Source of the DNA: Pseudomonas silesiensis
GTDB lineage: Bacteria; Pseudomonadota; Gammaproteobacteria; Pseudomonadales; Pseudomonadaceae
Assembly (NCBI RefSeq): GCF_001661075.1
Contig: NZ_CP014870.1
Location: 2,624,501-2,688,500 of the forward strand
DNA: 64,000 bases
Direction: 5' to 3'
Shown here in pieces: positions 26,356 through 35,228 of this stretch (position 1 is the first letter of the stretch; the number at the start of each line of letters is the position of its first letter). Under the pieces are notes generated by a model. It did not search any database, had not been told where the DNA came from, and saw only the letters and a program-made list of their open reading frames with translations. The position numbers and the translations under genes were made by a program.

Positions 26356-27432
26356 TCAGATGTTCCAGCGCGGTGCGGTCTTGGCCAGGCGCTGGCGCAT
26401 CTGGCCGATGTTGGCGGCCAGCTGGCGGTTCAGCAACCGGTAGCCGTCCAGGGCGTTGTAGACCGGGGCATCCAGGCTGACATCGGTCGGCAGTTCGGCG
26501 GGGCGACTGAGGCGCTGGGTGGCGCCGGATTTCAACGCCCGGGCCATGCCGATCAACTGCACCCGAATCAGCCGATGCTCGGCTTTGAGCGTCGATTGCA
26601 GATTGGCCATGGCCACGGGATCGTTGGCATCCGGCCGGGTATTGCCGAGGATCTCCAGGGTGCTGATACACAGGCGCAGATGGCGCTGGATGGCATCGAG
26701 TTCGGTCATGGAAATCTTCACTTCCTTGGACACCGACGGCATCAGCGAGCGCAGTTGCAGCATCACCGTGTTCAGACGGCCCATGATTTTGTGATATTCG
26801 TCATCGCTGACCGACTGGCCATTGATGATGCGTGCGTGGATCGCCGCGCAGTCGCGCAAGGCATCGGCCAGGTTGTAGCGCCAGGAGTAGACCGCGTACA
26901 GCGGCAGGGCGAAGGAAAAGGCCAGGGCCAGGGCAATGCCGATCAGGATGTCGACCCCGCGCCACAACCCGTCGGTGACTGGATTGTCGCCATGCCCGGC
27001 GACGATGAACACGGTGATCGCCGACAGCAACGCGGTGTAACCGCCCTTGCCGATGGCGTGGTACGAGAAAAACCCGCACACCACGGCCATCTCGAAATAG
27101 GTCAGCCAAGGCATGCCGAGCCAGGCCTCTTGCGCCACCAGCGCCAGACCGACAGCGGCGCCGATCAAGGTGCCGATGGCGCGTTCGGCAGCCTTTTTGC
27201 CGATATTGCCGTGATGCTGCAAGCCGCCGATTACCACCAGCATCGTCACCGATGCCCACTCGCCATGGGGCAGGTTGATGCCGGTGGTCAGCAGGATCGT
27301 GGCCAGCAACCCAAGCGATACGCGCACCGCGTGGATCAGTCTGGCGTGGCGATAGCGCCGGTACGGGTCCAGTAACGGACGCAGCAGCCGGCGCAGCAGT
27401 GGTGGCAGTCGGTTGGCTCTGAATGTGCTCAG
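26356..27432 (-). CDS. FUSC family inner-membrane protein, apparent CTG start
   Basis: An FUSC/aromatic-acid-exporter-like protein. Six hydrophobic segments lie in the first half (LLATILLTTGINLPHGEWASVTMLV...), followed by a helical cytoplasmic half. The only ribosome-binding site, AGGAG, is seven bases before a CTG at 27432, giving 358 residues that begin STFRANRLPPLLRRLLRPLL. That basic amphipathic leader fits the family. The next GTG, at 27327, would start at the first membrane helix and has no good ribosome-binding site. It follows gapN after 11 bases and converges on the DMT gene. Confidence 0.75.
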   Translation of the reverse strand: MSTFRANRLPPLLRRLLRPLLDPYRRYRHARLIHAVRVSLGLLATILLTTGINLPHGEWASVTMLVVIGGLQHHGNIGKKAAERAIGTLIGAAVGLALVAQEAWLGMPWLTYFEMAVVCGFFSYHAIGKGGYTALLSAITVFIVAGHGDNPVTDGLWRGVDILIGIALALAFSFALPLYAVYSWRYNLADALRDCAAIHARIINGQSVSDDEYHKIMGRLNTVMLQLRSLMPSVSKEVKISMTELDAIQRHLRLCISTLEILGNTRPDANDPVAMANLQSTLKAEHRLIRVQLIGMARALKSGATQRLSRPAELPTDVSLDAPVYNALDGYRLLNRQLAANIGQMRQRLAKTAPRWNI

Positions 27433-27443
27433 GCTTGATCTCC

Positions 27444-29069
27444 TCAGAAGATGTAATCGGTGGTCAGGAAACTCGAACTGCGTCCGCTGATGATGTCGCT
27501 GATGAGTTCCTTGTTGGTTTCCTGGAATTTGGTCGCCACCAGGGTACGAATCGAAAACACCCGCAACGCATCATGTACCGACAGCGTGCCCTCGGCGGAG
27601 TTCTTGCGCCCGTTGAACGGGTAGGTGTCCGGCCCGCGCTGGCACTGGGCGTTGAGGTTGATCCGCCCGACCTGGTTGGCGAAGGTGTCCACCAGCCGGC
27701 CGACCGCCACCGGGTTGGTGCCGAAGATGCTCAACTGTTGGCCGAAGTCCGACTCCAGGACGTAATCGATCACCGTGTCCAGATGCCGGTAAGGCACGAT
27801 CGGCACCACCGGGCCGAACTGTTCTTCCTGGTAGACGCGCATCTGCGGCGTCACCGGGTACAACACGGCGGGGTAGAAGAACGAAGCGCGGGCTTCACCG
27901 CCATTGGGGTTGACCACGGCGGCGCCTTTGCTCACCGCATCGGCCACCAGCGAGTGCAGGTAATCGACCTTGCTTGCCTCCGGCAACGGGGTAAGCGCCA
28001 CGCCGTTTTCCCACGGCATGCCGGGTTTGAGCGTGGCGAGTTTGGCGTTGAATTTATCGATGAAGGCCTCGACCACATCTTCGTGGACGAAGAGGATTTT
28101 CAGCGCGGTGCAGCGCTGGCCGTTGAAGGACAGGGAGCCGGTGACGGCTTCGTTCACGGCGTTGTCCAGATCCACCTCGGGCAGGATGATGCCGGGGTTC
28201 TTTGCATCCAGACCCAGCGCCGCGCGCAGGCGGTGAGGTCTTGGGTGCAGTTTTTTCAGGTCGCTGGCGGCCTTGTTGGTGCCGATGAACGCAAAGATGT
28301 CGATCTTGCCGCTGGCCATCAGCGCGCTGACGGTCTCGCGGCCGCTGCCGTAGATCACGTTGATCACCCCGGCCGGGAAGCTGTCGCGGAAGGCTTCCAG
28401 CAGTGGACGGATCAGCAGCACGCCGAGTTTGGCCGGTTTGAACACCACGGTGTTGCCCATGATCAGTGCCGGAATCAGCGTGGTGAAGGTTTCGTTCAAC
28501 GGGTAGTTGTAAGGCCCCATGCACAACGCCACGCCCATGGGCACGCGCCGGATCTGGCCGAGGGTGTCCTGTTCCAGCTCGAAGCGGCTGGAGCGGCGGT
28601 CGAGTTCCTTCAGGGCGTTGATGGTGTCGACGATGTAGTCGCAGGTGCGGTCGAACTCTTTTTCCGAGTCCTTGAGGTTCTTGCCGATCTCCCACATCAG
28701 CAACTTGACCACCGCTTCACGCTGTTCACGCATGCGGCCAAGGAAGGTCTCGACGTGCTGGATGCGCTCGGCCACGCGCATGGTCGGCCACAACCCCTGA
28801 CCCCGATCATAGGCGCGGACGGCGGCGTCGAGGGCCGTCAGTGCAGTGTCGGCGTCGAGCAATGGCGTACTGCCGAGGATGACTTGTTCGTCGCCGTTCG
28901 CACCGGCCAGGTACACCGGGCTGCGGACCTGGGCGAGGGGGCCTGGCCAGGTTTTCAGCTCACCGTCGACCAGGTATTCACGCTGCTCGGTCTGGCCGTC
29001 GAGGCGGTATTTTTCCGGGATGTCGCCGGCAGAGGGAAACAGGTTGCCAAGGATCTGTGCTGTGGTCAT
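27444..29069 (-). CDS. gapN: NADP-dependent glyceraldehyde-3-phosphate dehydrogenase (aldehyde dehydrogenase family)
   Basis: A 541-residue aldehyde dehydrogenase-superfamily protein. The catalytic Cys lies in FNGQRCTALK. The glutamate loop, usually ELGGKNP, reads LGLDAKNPGIIL here, so the general base is not obvious. The cofactor region includes GPYNYPLNE and FKPAK. Non-phosphorylating GAPDH oxidises G3P directly to 3-phosphoglycerate with NADP. I assign it by overall sequence pattern; another aldehyde substrate is possible. The FUSC gene follows in the same orientation. Confidence 0.75.
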   Translation of the reverse strand: MTTAQILGNLFPSAGDIPEKYRLDGQTEQREYLVDGELKTWPGPLAQVRSPVYLAGANGDEQVILGSTPLLDADTALTALDAAVRAYDRGQGLWPTMRVAERIQHVETFLGRMREQREAVVKLLMWEIGKNLKDSEKEFDRTCDYIVDTINALKELDRRSSRFELEQDTLGQIRRVPMGVALCMGPYNYPLNETFTTLIPALIMGNTVVFKPAKLGVLLIRPLLEAFRDSFPAGVINVIYGSGRETVSALMASGKIDIFAFIGTNKAASDLKKLHPRPHRLRAALGLDAKNPGIILPEVDLDNAVNEAVTGSLSFNGQRCTALKILFVHEDVVEAFIDKFNAKLATLKPGMPWENGVALTPLPEASKVDYLHSLVADAVSKGAAVVNPNGGEARASFFYPAVLYPVTPQMRVYQEEQFGPVVPIVPYRHLDTVIDYVLESDFGQQLSIFGTNPVAVGRLVDTFANQVGRINLNAQCQRGPDTYPFNGRKNSAEGTLSVHDALRVFSIRTLVATKFQETNKELISDIISGRSSSFLTTDYIF

Positions 29070-29385
29070 GTCGCTACCCCGTCTGGATTGGGTGATGCGG
29101 ATAAGGTCTGTTATCGCTATGCACTGTGATCAGGTCAAGGCCTGATCACGACGCGACTGTCGAAAGTAGTGGCGACAGGCCGTAAACCGTCGCGCAGTGG
29201 TTTGAAATGCGCGTTCGATCAGCATAGCTGAAACGTTTTACCAGATCGCTGCACCGATTGTCATGACCCACGGTCTTGATCGTTTAAAACCCCTGTGCCT
29301 GCATTCAGGTAGCAATCTTTTACCCCGGGAACACACAACGGCCAACGCTGCGGGTAAACTTCATGCTCTTTGCGAAGGAGTTCAT
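29070..29385. promoter_or_regulatory. divergent promoter region between gapN and the DyP peroxidase gene
   Basis: A 316-base gap between divergent starts. I see no repeat, RNA gene or clear operator. An AAGGAG ribosome-binding site for the peroxidase lies at its right edge. Confidence 0.4.
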
Positions 29386-30273
29386 ATGAGTCACTACCAG
29401 CCGGGCATTCTCGCCACCCCCGTTCCACCTCAAGCCCGTCATATGTTCTTTGCACTGGAGTCTGCCGCTGCACTCCCGGCCGCGCTCGACAACTTGATGC
29501 GGCTGGTGGACGGTCAGTCGGCGGTGGTCGGTTTCGGTGAATCCCTGGTCAAGGCACTTCATGGCCAGATCGAGGGCCTGCGTCCCTTCCCGGCGTTGAC
29601 CGGAGTAGGGGTCGACAACCCGTCGACCCAGCACGCGCTGTGGTGCTGGTTGCATGGCGTCGACCGTGGCGAATTGCTCAACCGCAGCAACGCCATCGAA
29701 GCGGCCCTGGCACCGGCCTTGCGCCTGGTGCAGATGAACGAAACCTTCCGCCACCTCACCGGCCACGACCTGACCGGTTACGAAGACGGCACTGAAAATC
29801 CCCACGACGAAGCCGCCGTGGCCGCCGCGCTGGTGGGTGAGGGCGCTGAAGGCCAGGTGGGTGGCAGCTTCGCCGCGATTCAGCAGTGGCAGCACGACCT
29901 GAAAGGCTTCAATGCGATGCCGTCCCATGAGAAGGACAACATCATGGGCCGGCGCTTGAGCGACAACGAAGAACTCGACGACGCGCCGATCTCCGCCCAC
30001 GTCAAACGCACCGCCCAGGAAAGCTTCGCCCCCGAAGCGTTCGTGGTACGCCGTTCGATGCCGTGGATCGAAGGCGACCGCGCCGGCCTGATGTTCCTTG
30101 CCTTCGGTTTCTCCCTCGATGCGTTCGAAGCCCAACTGCGGCGCATGAGCGGTCTGGAAGATGGCATCACCGATGGTCTGTACCGCATGAGTCGGCCGAT
30201 CACGGGCGGCTACTACTGGTGCCCGCCGCTCAAGGACGGTCGTCTGGACCTGCGTGCATTGCGCGTCGGCTGA
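29386..30273 (+). CDS. DyP-type heme peroxidase
   Basis: A 295-residue dye-decolorising peroxidase. The GxxDG motif is GYEDGTEN with Asp134. The proximal heme His is probably H205 (ISAHVKRTAQ), and a distal Arg lies in VVRRSMPW. The length suits the YfeX-like class without a Tat signal, so the enzyme should be cytoplasmic. AAGGAG is seven bases before the start. Confidence 0.92.
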   Translation: MSHYQPGILATPVPPQARHMFFALESAAALPAALDNLMRLVDGQSAVVGFGESLVKALHGQIEGLRPFPALTGVGVDNPSTQHALWCWLHGVDRGELLNRSNAIEAALAPALRLVQMNETFRHLTGHDLTGYEDGTENPHDEAAVAAALVGEGAEGQVGGSFAAIQQWQHDLKGFNAMPSHEKDNIMGRRLSDNEELDDAPISAHVKRTAQESFAPEAFVVRRSMPWIEGDRAGLMFLAFGFSLDAFEAQLRRMSGLEDGITDGLYRMSRPITGGYYWCPPLKDGRLDLRALRVG

Positions 30274-30294
30274 TTCGCGAGCGCGGCTTTAACC

Positions 30295-30387
30295 CCTGTA
30301 GGAGCCGGCTTGCCGGCGAAGGCGGTGGCACATTCAGTAGAGGTGTTGACTGACAGACCGCCTTCGCCAGCAAGCCGGCTCCTACAC
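30295..30387. repeat. BIME: inverted REP pair
   Basis: A forward REP (30295-30325) and an inverted REP (30357-30387) flank a 31-base linker just after the peroxidase gene. Confidence 0.9.
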
Positions 30388-30505
30388 GAGATCGGCGTCG
30401 TTCGCCCAATGTCGTGTTCGCTGAAGCTCTCCTGAGCTGCCGGCGAAATCTAACCTTATTCCCAATCAGTATTTCTCAGCCATCCGTTAGAACTTTAAGA
30501 TCACA

Positions 30506-30521
30506 TCATAACTCGTTATGA
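30506..30521. promoter_or_regulatory. candidate operator of the GntR/HutC regulator
   Basis: TCATAAC-TC-GTTATGA is a perfect 7-2-7 palindrome twelve bases before the start codon of the GntR gene. Size and position suit autorepression of the regulator and its downstream operon. Confidence 0.6.
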
Positions 30522-30533
30522 CAAGTGACCTTC

Positions 30534-31286
30534 ATGACCGATAACGTTCTATCCCTGAGCAGTGTTCCGCTCCACACCCAACTTCGGGATGTACTGCGCG
30601 CCCGCATTCTCGACGGCGAATACCCGCAAGACAGCCAGATGCCCTCCGAAAGCGAGCTTGGCGCGCTGTTCAAGGTCAGCCGCATCACCGTGCGCCAGGC
30701 CCTGGGAGACCTGCAGAAAGAAGGGCTGATCTTCAAGATTCACGGCAAGGGCACTTTCGTCGCCAAACCGAAAACCTTTCAGAACGTCAGCACCTTGCAA
30801 GGCCTGGCCGAGTCCATGACCGGTCGCGGCTACGAGGTGATCAACCGCCTGCGCAGCTTCAAATTCATACCGGCCGACAAACTCGTCGCCGAGCGGTTGC
30901 AGGTCGCCGAAGGTGAGACCGTGGCGCAGATCAAGCGGGTGCGGCTGATCAATCGCGAACCGATCTCGCTGGAAATCACCTACCTGCCCAAGGCCATCGG
31001 CGAGCGGCTGGAGAAGGCTGATCTGGTCACCCGCGACATTTTCCTGATCCTCGAGAACGACTGCGGCCTGGCCCTCGGTCACGCCGACCTGGCCATCGAC
31101 GCCGTACTGGCCGACAGCGACCTGACCCAGGCGCTGAACGTCGAAGCCGGCTCGCCGATCATGCGCATCGAGCGCCTGACCCACGACGCCAGCGGCCAGC
31201 CCCTGGACTTCGAACACCTTTACTACCGCGGCGATGCCTTCCAGTACCGCCTGCGGATCGACCGGCAAAAAGGGGATCAGGCATGA
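30534..31286 (+). CDS. GntR family regulator, HutC subfamily
   Basis: A 250-residue regulator. The N-terminal winged HTH spans about residues 10-78 (PSESELGALFKVSRITVRQALGDLQKEG), with the wing ending KGTFVA. A C-terminal UTRA effector domain (about 95-240) is of the HutC type. It overlaps the flavoprotein start by four bases (ATGA), so it is the first gene of the redox/transport operon and probably controls it. ATG at 30534 is preferred over the GTG at 30525. Confidence 0.88.
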   Translation: MTDNVLSLSSVPLHTQLRDVLRARILDGEYPQDSQMPSESELGALFKVSRITVRQALGDLQKEGLIFKIHGKGTFVAKPKTFQNVSTLQGLAESMTGRGYEVINRLRSFKFIPADKLVAERLQVAEGETVAQIKRVRLINREPISLEITYLPKAIGERLEKADLVTRDIFLILENDCGLALGHADLAIDAVLADSDLTQALNVEAGSPIMRIERLTHDASGQPLDFEHLYYRGDAFQYRLRIDRQKGDQA

Positions 31287-33028
31287 CCCACAGCGCTATG
31301 AACAGAAGTACGCTTGAGCAGGAATACGACATCGTCGTGATCGGCGGCGGCACGGCCGGGCCCATGGCGGCGATCAAGGCCAAGGAGCGCAACCGCGACC
31401 TGCGGGTGCTGCTGATCGACAAGGCCAACGTCAAGCGCAGCGGCGCGATCAGCATGGGCATGGACGGCCTGAACAACGCGATCATTCCCGGTCACTCGAC
31501 GCCGGAGCAGTACACCAAGGAAATCACCATCGCCAATGACGGCATCGTCAATCAGGCGGCGGTCTATGCCTACGCGACCCACAGCTTCGAGACCATCGAG
31601 CAACTGGACCGCTGGGGCGTGAAATTCGAGAAGGACGAAACCGGCGACTACGCGGTGAAGAAGGTCCACCACATGGGCGCCTACGTGCTACCGATGCCGG
31701 AAGGGCATGACATCAAGAAAGTCCTGTACCGCCAATTGAAACGGGCACGGGTCAGCATCACCAATCGCGTCGTGTGCACGCGCTTGCTGACCGACGAAGA
31801 AGGCGCGGTCAACGGCCTGATGGGCTTCGATTGTCGCACCGCCGATTTCCACGTGATCAAGGCCAAGGCCGTGATCCTCGCGTGCGGTGCCGCTGGGCGT
31901 TTGGGCCTGCCGTCCTCCGGCTACCTGATGGGCACCTATGAAAACCCGACCAACGCCGGCGACGGCTACGCCATGGCTTATCACGCAGGTGCGGAACTGG
32001 CGAACCTGGAATGCTTCCAGATCAACCCGCTGATCAAGGACTACAACGGCCCGGCCTGTGCCTACGTCACCGGCCCATTGGGCGGCTACACCGCCAACAA
32101 CAAGGGCGAACGCTTCATCGAGTGCGACTACTGGAGCGGGCAGATGATGTGGGAGTTTCATCAGGAACTCGAAAGCGGCAACGGCCCGGTGTTCCTCAAG
32201 CTCGATCACCTGGCCGAGGAAACCATCCAGAACATCGAAGAGATCCTGCACAGCAACGAACGTCCGAGTCGCGGCCAGTTCCACGCCAACCGCGGCACCG
32301 ATTACCGCACGCAAATGGTCGAGATGCACATCTCGGAAATCGGTTTTTGCAGCGGACACTCGGCGTCGGGGGTGTGGGTCAACGAGAAGGCCGAGACGTC
32401 GGTCAAGGGTTTGTATTCGGCAGGGGACATGGCGGCAGTGCCGCATAACTACATGCTCGGTGCATTCACTTATGGCTGGTTTGCCGGCAACAACGCGGCG
32501 GATTTTGTCGCCGGGCGTGAGTTTTCAGCGGTCGATGCGCGGCAGATCGAAACGGAAAAGGCACGGGTCTACGCGCCACTGGATCGCGAACACGGTCTGC
32601 CGCCGGCCCAGGTCGAGTACAAGCTGCGGCGTTTTGTGAACGACTACCTGCAGCCGCCGAAAGTGACCAGGAAGATGCAGATCGGTCTGCAACGCTTCAG
32701 TGACATCCAGCGCGATCTCGATCAGATCAAGGCCCATAACGCCCACGAGCTGATGCGTGCCATGGAAGTCAGCATGATCCGCGACTGCGCCGAAATGGCC
32801 GCCCGCGCTTCGCTGTTTCGCGCCGAGAGTCGCTGGGGGCTTTACCACTATCGAGTCGATCACCCGCAACGCAACGACAGCGACTGGTTCTGCCATTGCC
32901 ACCTGAAGAAGGATGAAAACGGGCTGATGAGCAGTTTCAAGAAAGCCGTCGAGCCTTACATCATCCCGCTGGATGCCGAGGAAATGCAGGCCTACGACCG
33001 GCTGCGAGTCGGTGCCTTTGCTGCTTGA
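31283..33028 (+). CDS. AprA-like / fumarate reductase-type flavoprotein
   Basis: A 581-residue FAD enzyme. The dinucleotide-binding motif is VVIGGGTAGPMAA (residues 18-30), and a KANVKRSGAISMG segment (48-59) resembles AprA of adenylylsulfate reductase more than SdhA. The FAD domain closes with YSAGDMAAVPHNYMLGAFTYGWFAGNNAADFVAG, and the C-terminal helical domain is also AprA/SdhA-like. The small ferredoxin gene directly downstream would supply the electron partner, as AprB does. Genuine dissimilatory APS reduction is not expected in Pseudomonas, so the substrate is open. Confidence 0.8.
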   Translation: MTHSAMNRSTLEQEYDIVVIGGGTAGPMAAIKAKERNRDLRVLLIDKANVKRSGAISMGMDGLNNAIIPGHSTPEQYTKEITIANDGIVNQAAVYAYATHSFETIEQLDRWGVKFEKDETGDYAVKKVHHMGAYVLPMPEGHDIKKVLYRQLKRARVSITNRVVCTRLLTDEEGAVNGLMGFDCRTADFHVIKAKAVILACGAAGRLGLPSSGYLMGTYENPTNAGDGYAMAYHAGAELANLECFQINPLIKDYNGPACAYVTGPLGGYTANNKGERFIECDYWSGQMMWEFHQELESGNGPVFLKLDHLAEETIQNIEEILHSNERPSRGQFHANRGTDYRTQMVEMHISEIGFCSGHSASGVWVNEKAETSVKGLYSAGDMAAVPHNYMLGAFTYGWFAGNNAADFVAGREFSAVDARQIETEKARVYAPLDREHGLPPAQVEYKLRRFVNDYLQPPKVTRKMQIGLQRFSDIQRDLDQIKAHNAHELMRAMEVSMIRDCAEMAARASLFRAESRWGLYHYRVDHPQRNDSDWFCHCHLKKDENGLMSSFKKAVEPYIIPLDAEEMQAYDRLRVGAFAA

Positions 33029-33053
33029 GCCTCACCACAAGAGAGACCGTGAA

Positions 33054-33299
33054 ATGGCCTATCAACCCCAGGAAATCTTCTTTCGCTCGAACGCGCCGGT
33101 CACGGTCGATGAGGACCTGTGCATCGCCCATAAAGGCTGCACCGTGTGCGTCGATGTTTGCCCGATGGACCTGCTGGCGATCAACCCGGCCACGCAAAAG
33201 GCCTACATGGCCTTCGATGAATGCTGGTACTGCATGCCCTGTGAAAAGGACTGCCCGACCGGGGCGGTGAAAGTGGAAATACCGTATTTGTTGCGCTGA
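33054..33299 (+). CDS. AprB-like 2x[4Fe-4S] ferredoxin
   Basis: An 81-residue protein with two cysteine clusters: C-x5-C-x2-C-x3-CP (CIAHKGCTVCVDVCP) and C-x2-C-x2-C-x3-CP (CWYCMPCEKDCP). This matches the ferredoxin core of AprB but without its C-terminal wrap-around tail. It lies 25 bases after the flavoprotein and probably passes electrons to or from its FAD. Confidence 0.88.
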   Translation: MAYQPQEIFFRSNAPVTVDEDLCIAHKGCTVCVDVCPMDLLAINPATQKAYMAFDECWYCMPCEKDCPTGAVKVEIPYLLR

Positions 33300-33331
33300 C
33301 TCACAGGACGCCATCGTCGGAATGCCGCCCA

Positions 33332-33420
33332 GACCAAGCCCGGCTCCCACAGGTTTCTTTGGTGTCTGCAAAATTTTGGATTCAGCACAAATCACTGCGG
33401 GCTTGCCCGCGAAGAGGCCG
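33332..33420. repeat. degenerate REP pair
   Basis: AAGCCCGGCTCCCACAGG and GCGGGCTTGCCCGCGAAG are diverged REP halves between the ferredoxin and the binding-protein gene. Confidence 0.6.
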
Positions 33421-33544
33421 CCACAGACAATAAAAAAGCCATCCGGCAACCACCGGACGCCTGTTTCAAAACACCCCTCGTTTCCCACCACGCCCTGATC
33501 GTGGCGGAGACGAACATCCTATAAATGATTCGAGGGGATTCACC

Positions 33545-34963
33545 ATGTCTTTGCCAATATTGCTGCGTACAGCGTTAGCCGGTCTGGTACTGGCTTCATT
33601 CACCCTGTCGGCTTGCGCCGAAACCATCCGCATCGCCATCGGCACCCAGGACACCACCATCAACTGCGCCGCCGGCGGTCTGTTGATTCGCGAGTTGGGT
33701 CTGCTGGACAAATACCTGCCCCACGACGGCCCCTACAAGGACGCCAGGTACGAGGTGCAGTGGAAGAACTTCACCAGCGGGGCGCCCCTGACCAACGAGA
33801 TGGTTGCCGGCAAACTCGATTTCGGCGCCATGGCTGATTTCCCGGGTTCGTTCAACGGTGTGGCATTCGAAACCGCGGGCAAGCACAGCCTGTTCATCAG
33901 CGTTCTGTCGGGCAGCATCAAGGGCAGCGGCAACGGCATCGTGGTGCCGAGCGCTTCGCCGGTGCAGTCATTGGCCGAGCTCAAGGGCAAGACCATTTCC
34001 GTGCCTTTTGCCTCCACCGCCCATGGCATGTTGCTGCGAGCCGTGGCCGCCCAGGGTTGGGACCCGCTCAAGGACGTGAACATCATCGCCCAGCCGCCTG
34101 AGGTCGCAGGCTCGGCGTTGCAGGCCGGGAAGATCGACGCCCACGCCGACTTTGTGCCCTTCGCCGAACTGTTCCCGAGCCGTGGTTTTGCACGCAAGAT
34201 CTATGACGGTTCCCAGGCGAATGCCCCGACGTTCCATGGTGCATTGGTCGATCAGGCGTACGCGAAAAAGTACCCGGAAATTGTCGTCGCCTACCTGCGC
34301 GCCAGTATCGAAGCCAACCAGTTGCTGACGGCCGAGCCCGAGAAGTACAGCGAGTTGATCGCCAAGGTCACCGGGGTCGATGCCGAGGTCAACTACCTGT
34401 TCTACGGTCCGCTCGGGGTGCAGACCCGCGACCTGAGCTGGAAGCCGGAATACCGCCAGGCCGTCGGCACCGCCATCGATACCCTCAAGCTGCTGAAGAA
34501 GGCTGACCGCGGTCTCGATCTGAATACCTTCATCGACGATCAATACATCCGCGCCGCCTTCAAGGCCTCGAACCTGGATTACAGCGCACAGCTTGCCAAT
34601 TACAAGCCGACGCCGCTGACAGCGGTGGATGCGTTGAGCGGCAAGGCCATCACCGACTTCAGCCATGTGGCCGAAATCTGGGTGCGCGGGGAGGCGAAAG
34701 TCCGTCAATACGCCTCGGCGGAATCGGCGTTCACCGCGCTGGCGAGCTTGAAGCAGGAGGGCAAGAACATCCGTGCGGTGTATGCCCAGGCGAGTGACAG
34801 CGGGATCAAGTTGCTGGCGGATCAGGCGTGGTTTGCCAGTGATGCGCAAGGGCATCTGAGCGCCTTCCTGCTCAAAGGCCAGGCCCAGCAGTTCGCTACG
34901 GCCCAGGGCGGCAAGGTGTTCGATTTTACCGATGCCACGACCCAGGCTGTTGCCGTGCGCTGA
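33545..34963 (+). CDS. ABC substrate-binding protein with NosL-like C-terminal domain
   Basis: A 472-residue exported protein. The N-terminus has a signal with a possible lipobox (LSAC, Cys24). Residues about 26-340 form a NitT/TauT/SsuA-type periplasmic binding domain (IRIAIGTQDTTINCAAGG..., DFGAMADFPGS). The last ~98 residues have the pattern of NosL: a conserved-length alpha/beta unit ending ...HLSAFLLKGQAQQFATAQGGKVFDF. Ordinary members of this binding family are about 330 residues, so the extension is unusual. AGGGG seven bases upstream supports the start. It feeds the permease and ATPase encoded next. Confidence 0.8.
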   Translation: MSLPILLRTALAGLVLASFTLSACAETIRIAIGTQDTTINCAAGGLLIRELGLLDKYLPHDGPYKDARYEVQWKNFTSGAPLTNEMVAGKLDFGAMADFPGSFNGVAFETAGKHSLFISVLSGSIKGSGNGIVVPSASPVQSLAELKGKTISVPFASTAHGMLLRAVAAQGWDPLKDVNIIAQPPEVAGSALQAGKIDAHADFVPFAELFPSRGFARKIYDGSQANAPTFHGALVDQAYAKKYPEIVVAYLRASIEANQLLTAEPEKYSELIAKVTGVDAEVNYLFYGPLGVQTRDLSWKPEYRQAVGTAIDTLKLLKKADRGLDLNTFIDDQYIRAAFKASNLDYSAQLANYKPTPLTAVDALSGKAITDFSHVAEIWVRGEAKVRQYASAESAFTALASLKQEGKNIRAVYAQASDSGIKLLADQAWFASDAQGHLSAFLLKGQAQQFATAQGGKVFDFTDATTQAVAVR

Positions 34964-34976
34964 CCCCGCGGCCCTC

Positions 34977-35206
34977 TGTAGGAGCCGGCTTGCCGGCGAA
35001 TGCGTACTGGCATTCAACATTGTTGCTGGCTGGTCCGGCGCCTTCGCCGGCAAGCCGGGCTCCTACAGGGGAGCGACGTTGTATGAAGATATTGAGTTCA
35101 CCAACGATCAACTGTGGGAGCGGGCTTGCCCGCGAATGCGGTCTGGCATTCAACATTGATGCCGGCTGGTCCGACGCCTTCGCCGGCAAGCCGGGCTCCT
35201 ACAGGG
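34977..35206. repeat. duplicated BIME unit
   Basis: Two ~94-bp BIMEs (34977-35070 and 35113-35206) have nearly the same linker (CTGGCATTCAACATTG...GGCTGGTCCG), so one arose from the other. They separate the binding-protein and permease genes. Confidence 0.9.
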
Positions 35207-35228
35207 ACCAGGGTTGAGAGGAATAATT

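Noticed and set aside
27423..29129. 568-residue plus-strand frame opposite gapN
   Set aside because: Antisense shadow; gapN has clear aldehyde dehydrogenase motifs on the minus strand.
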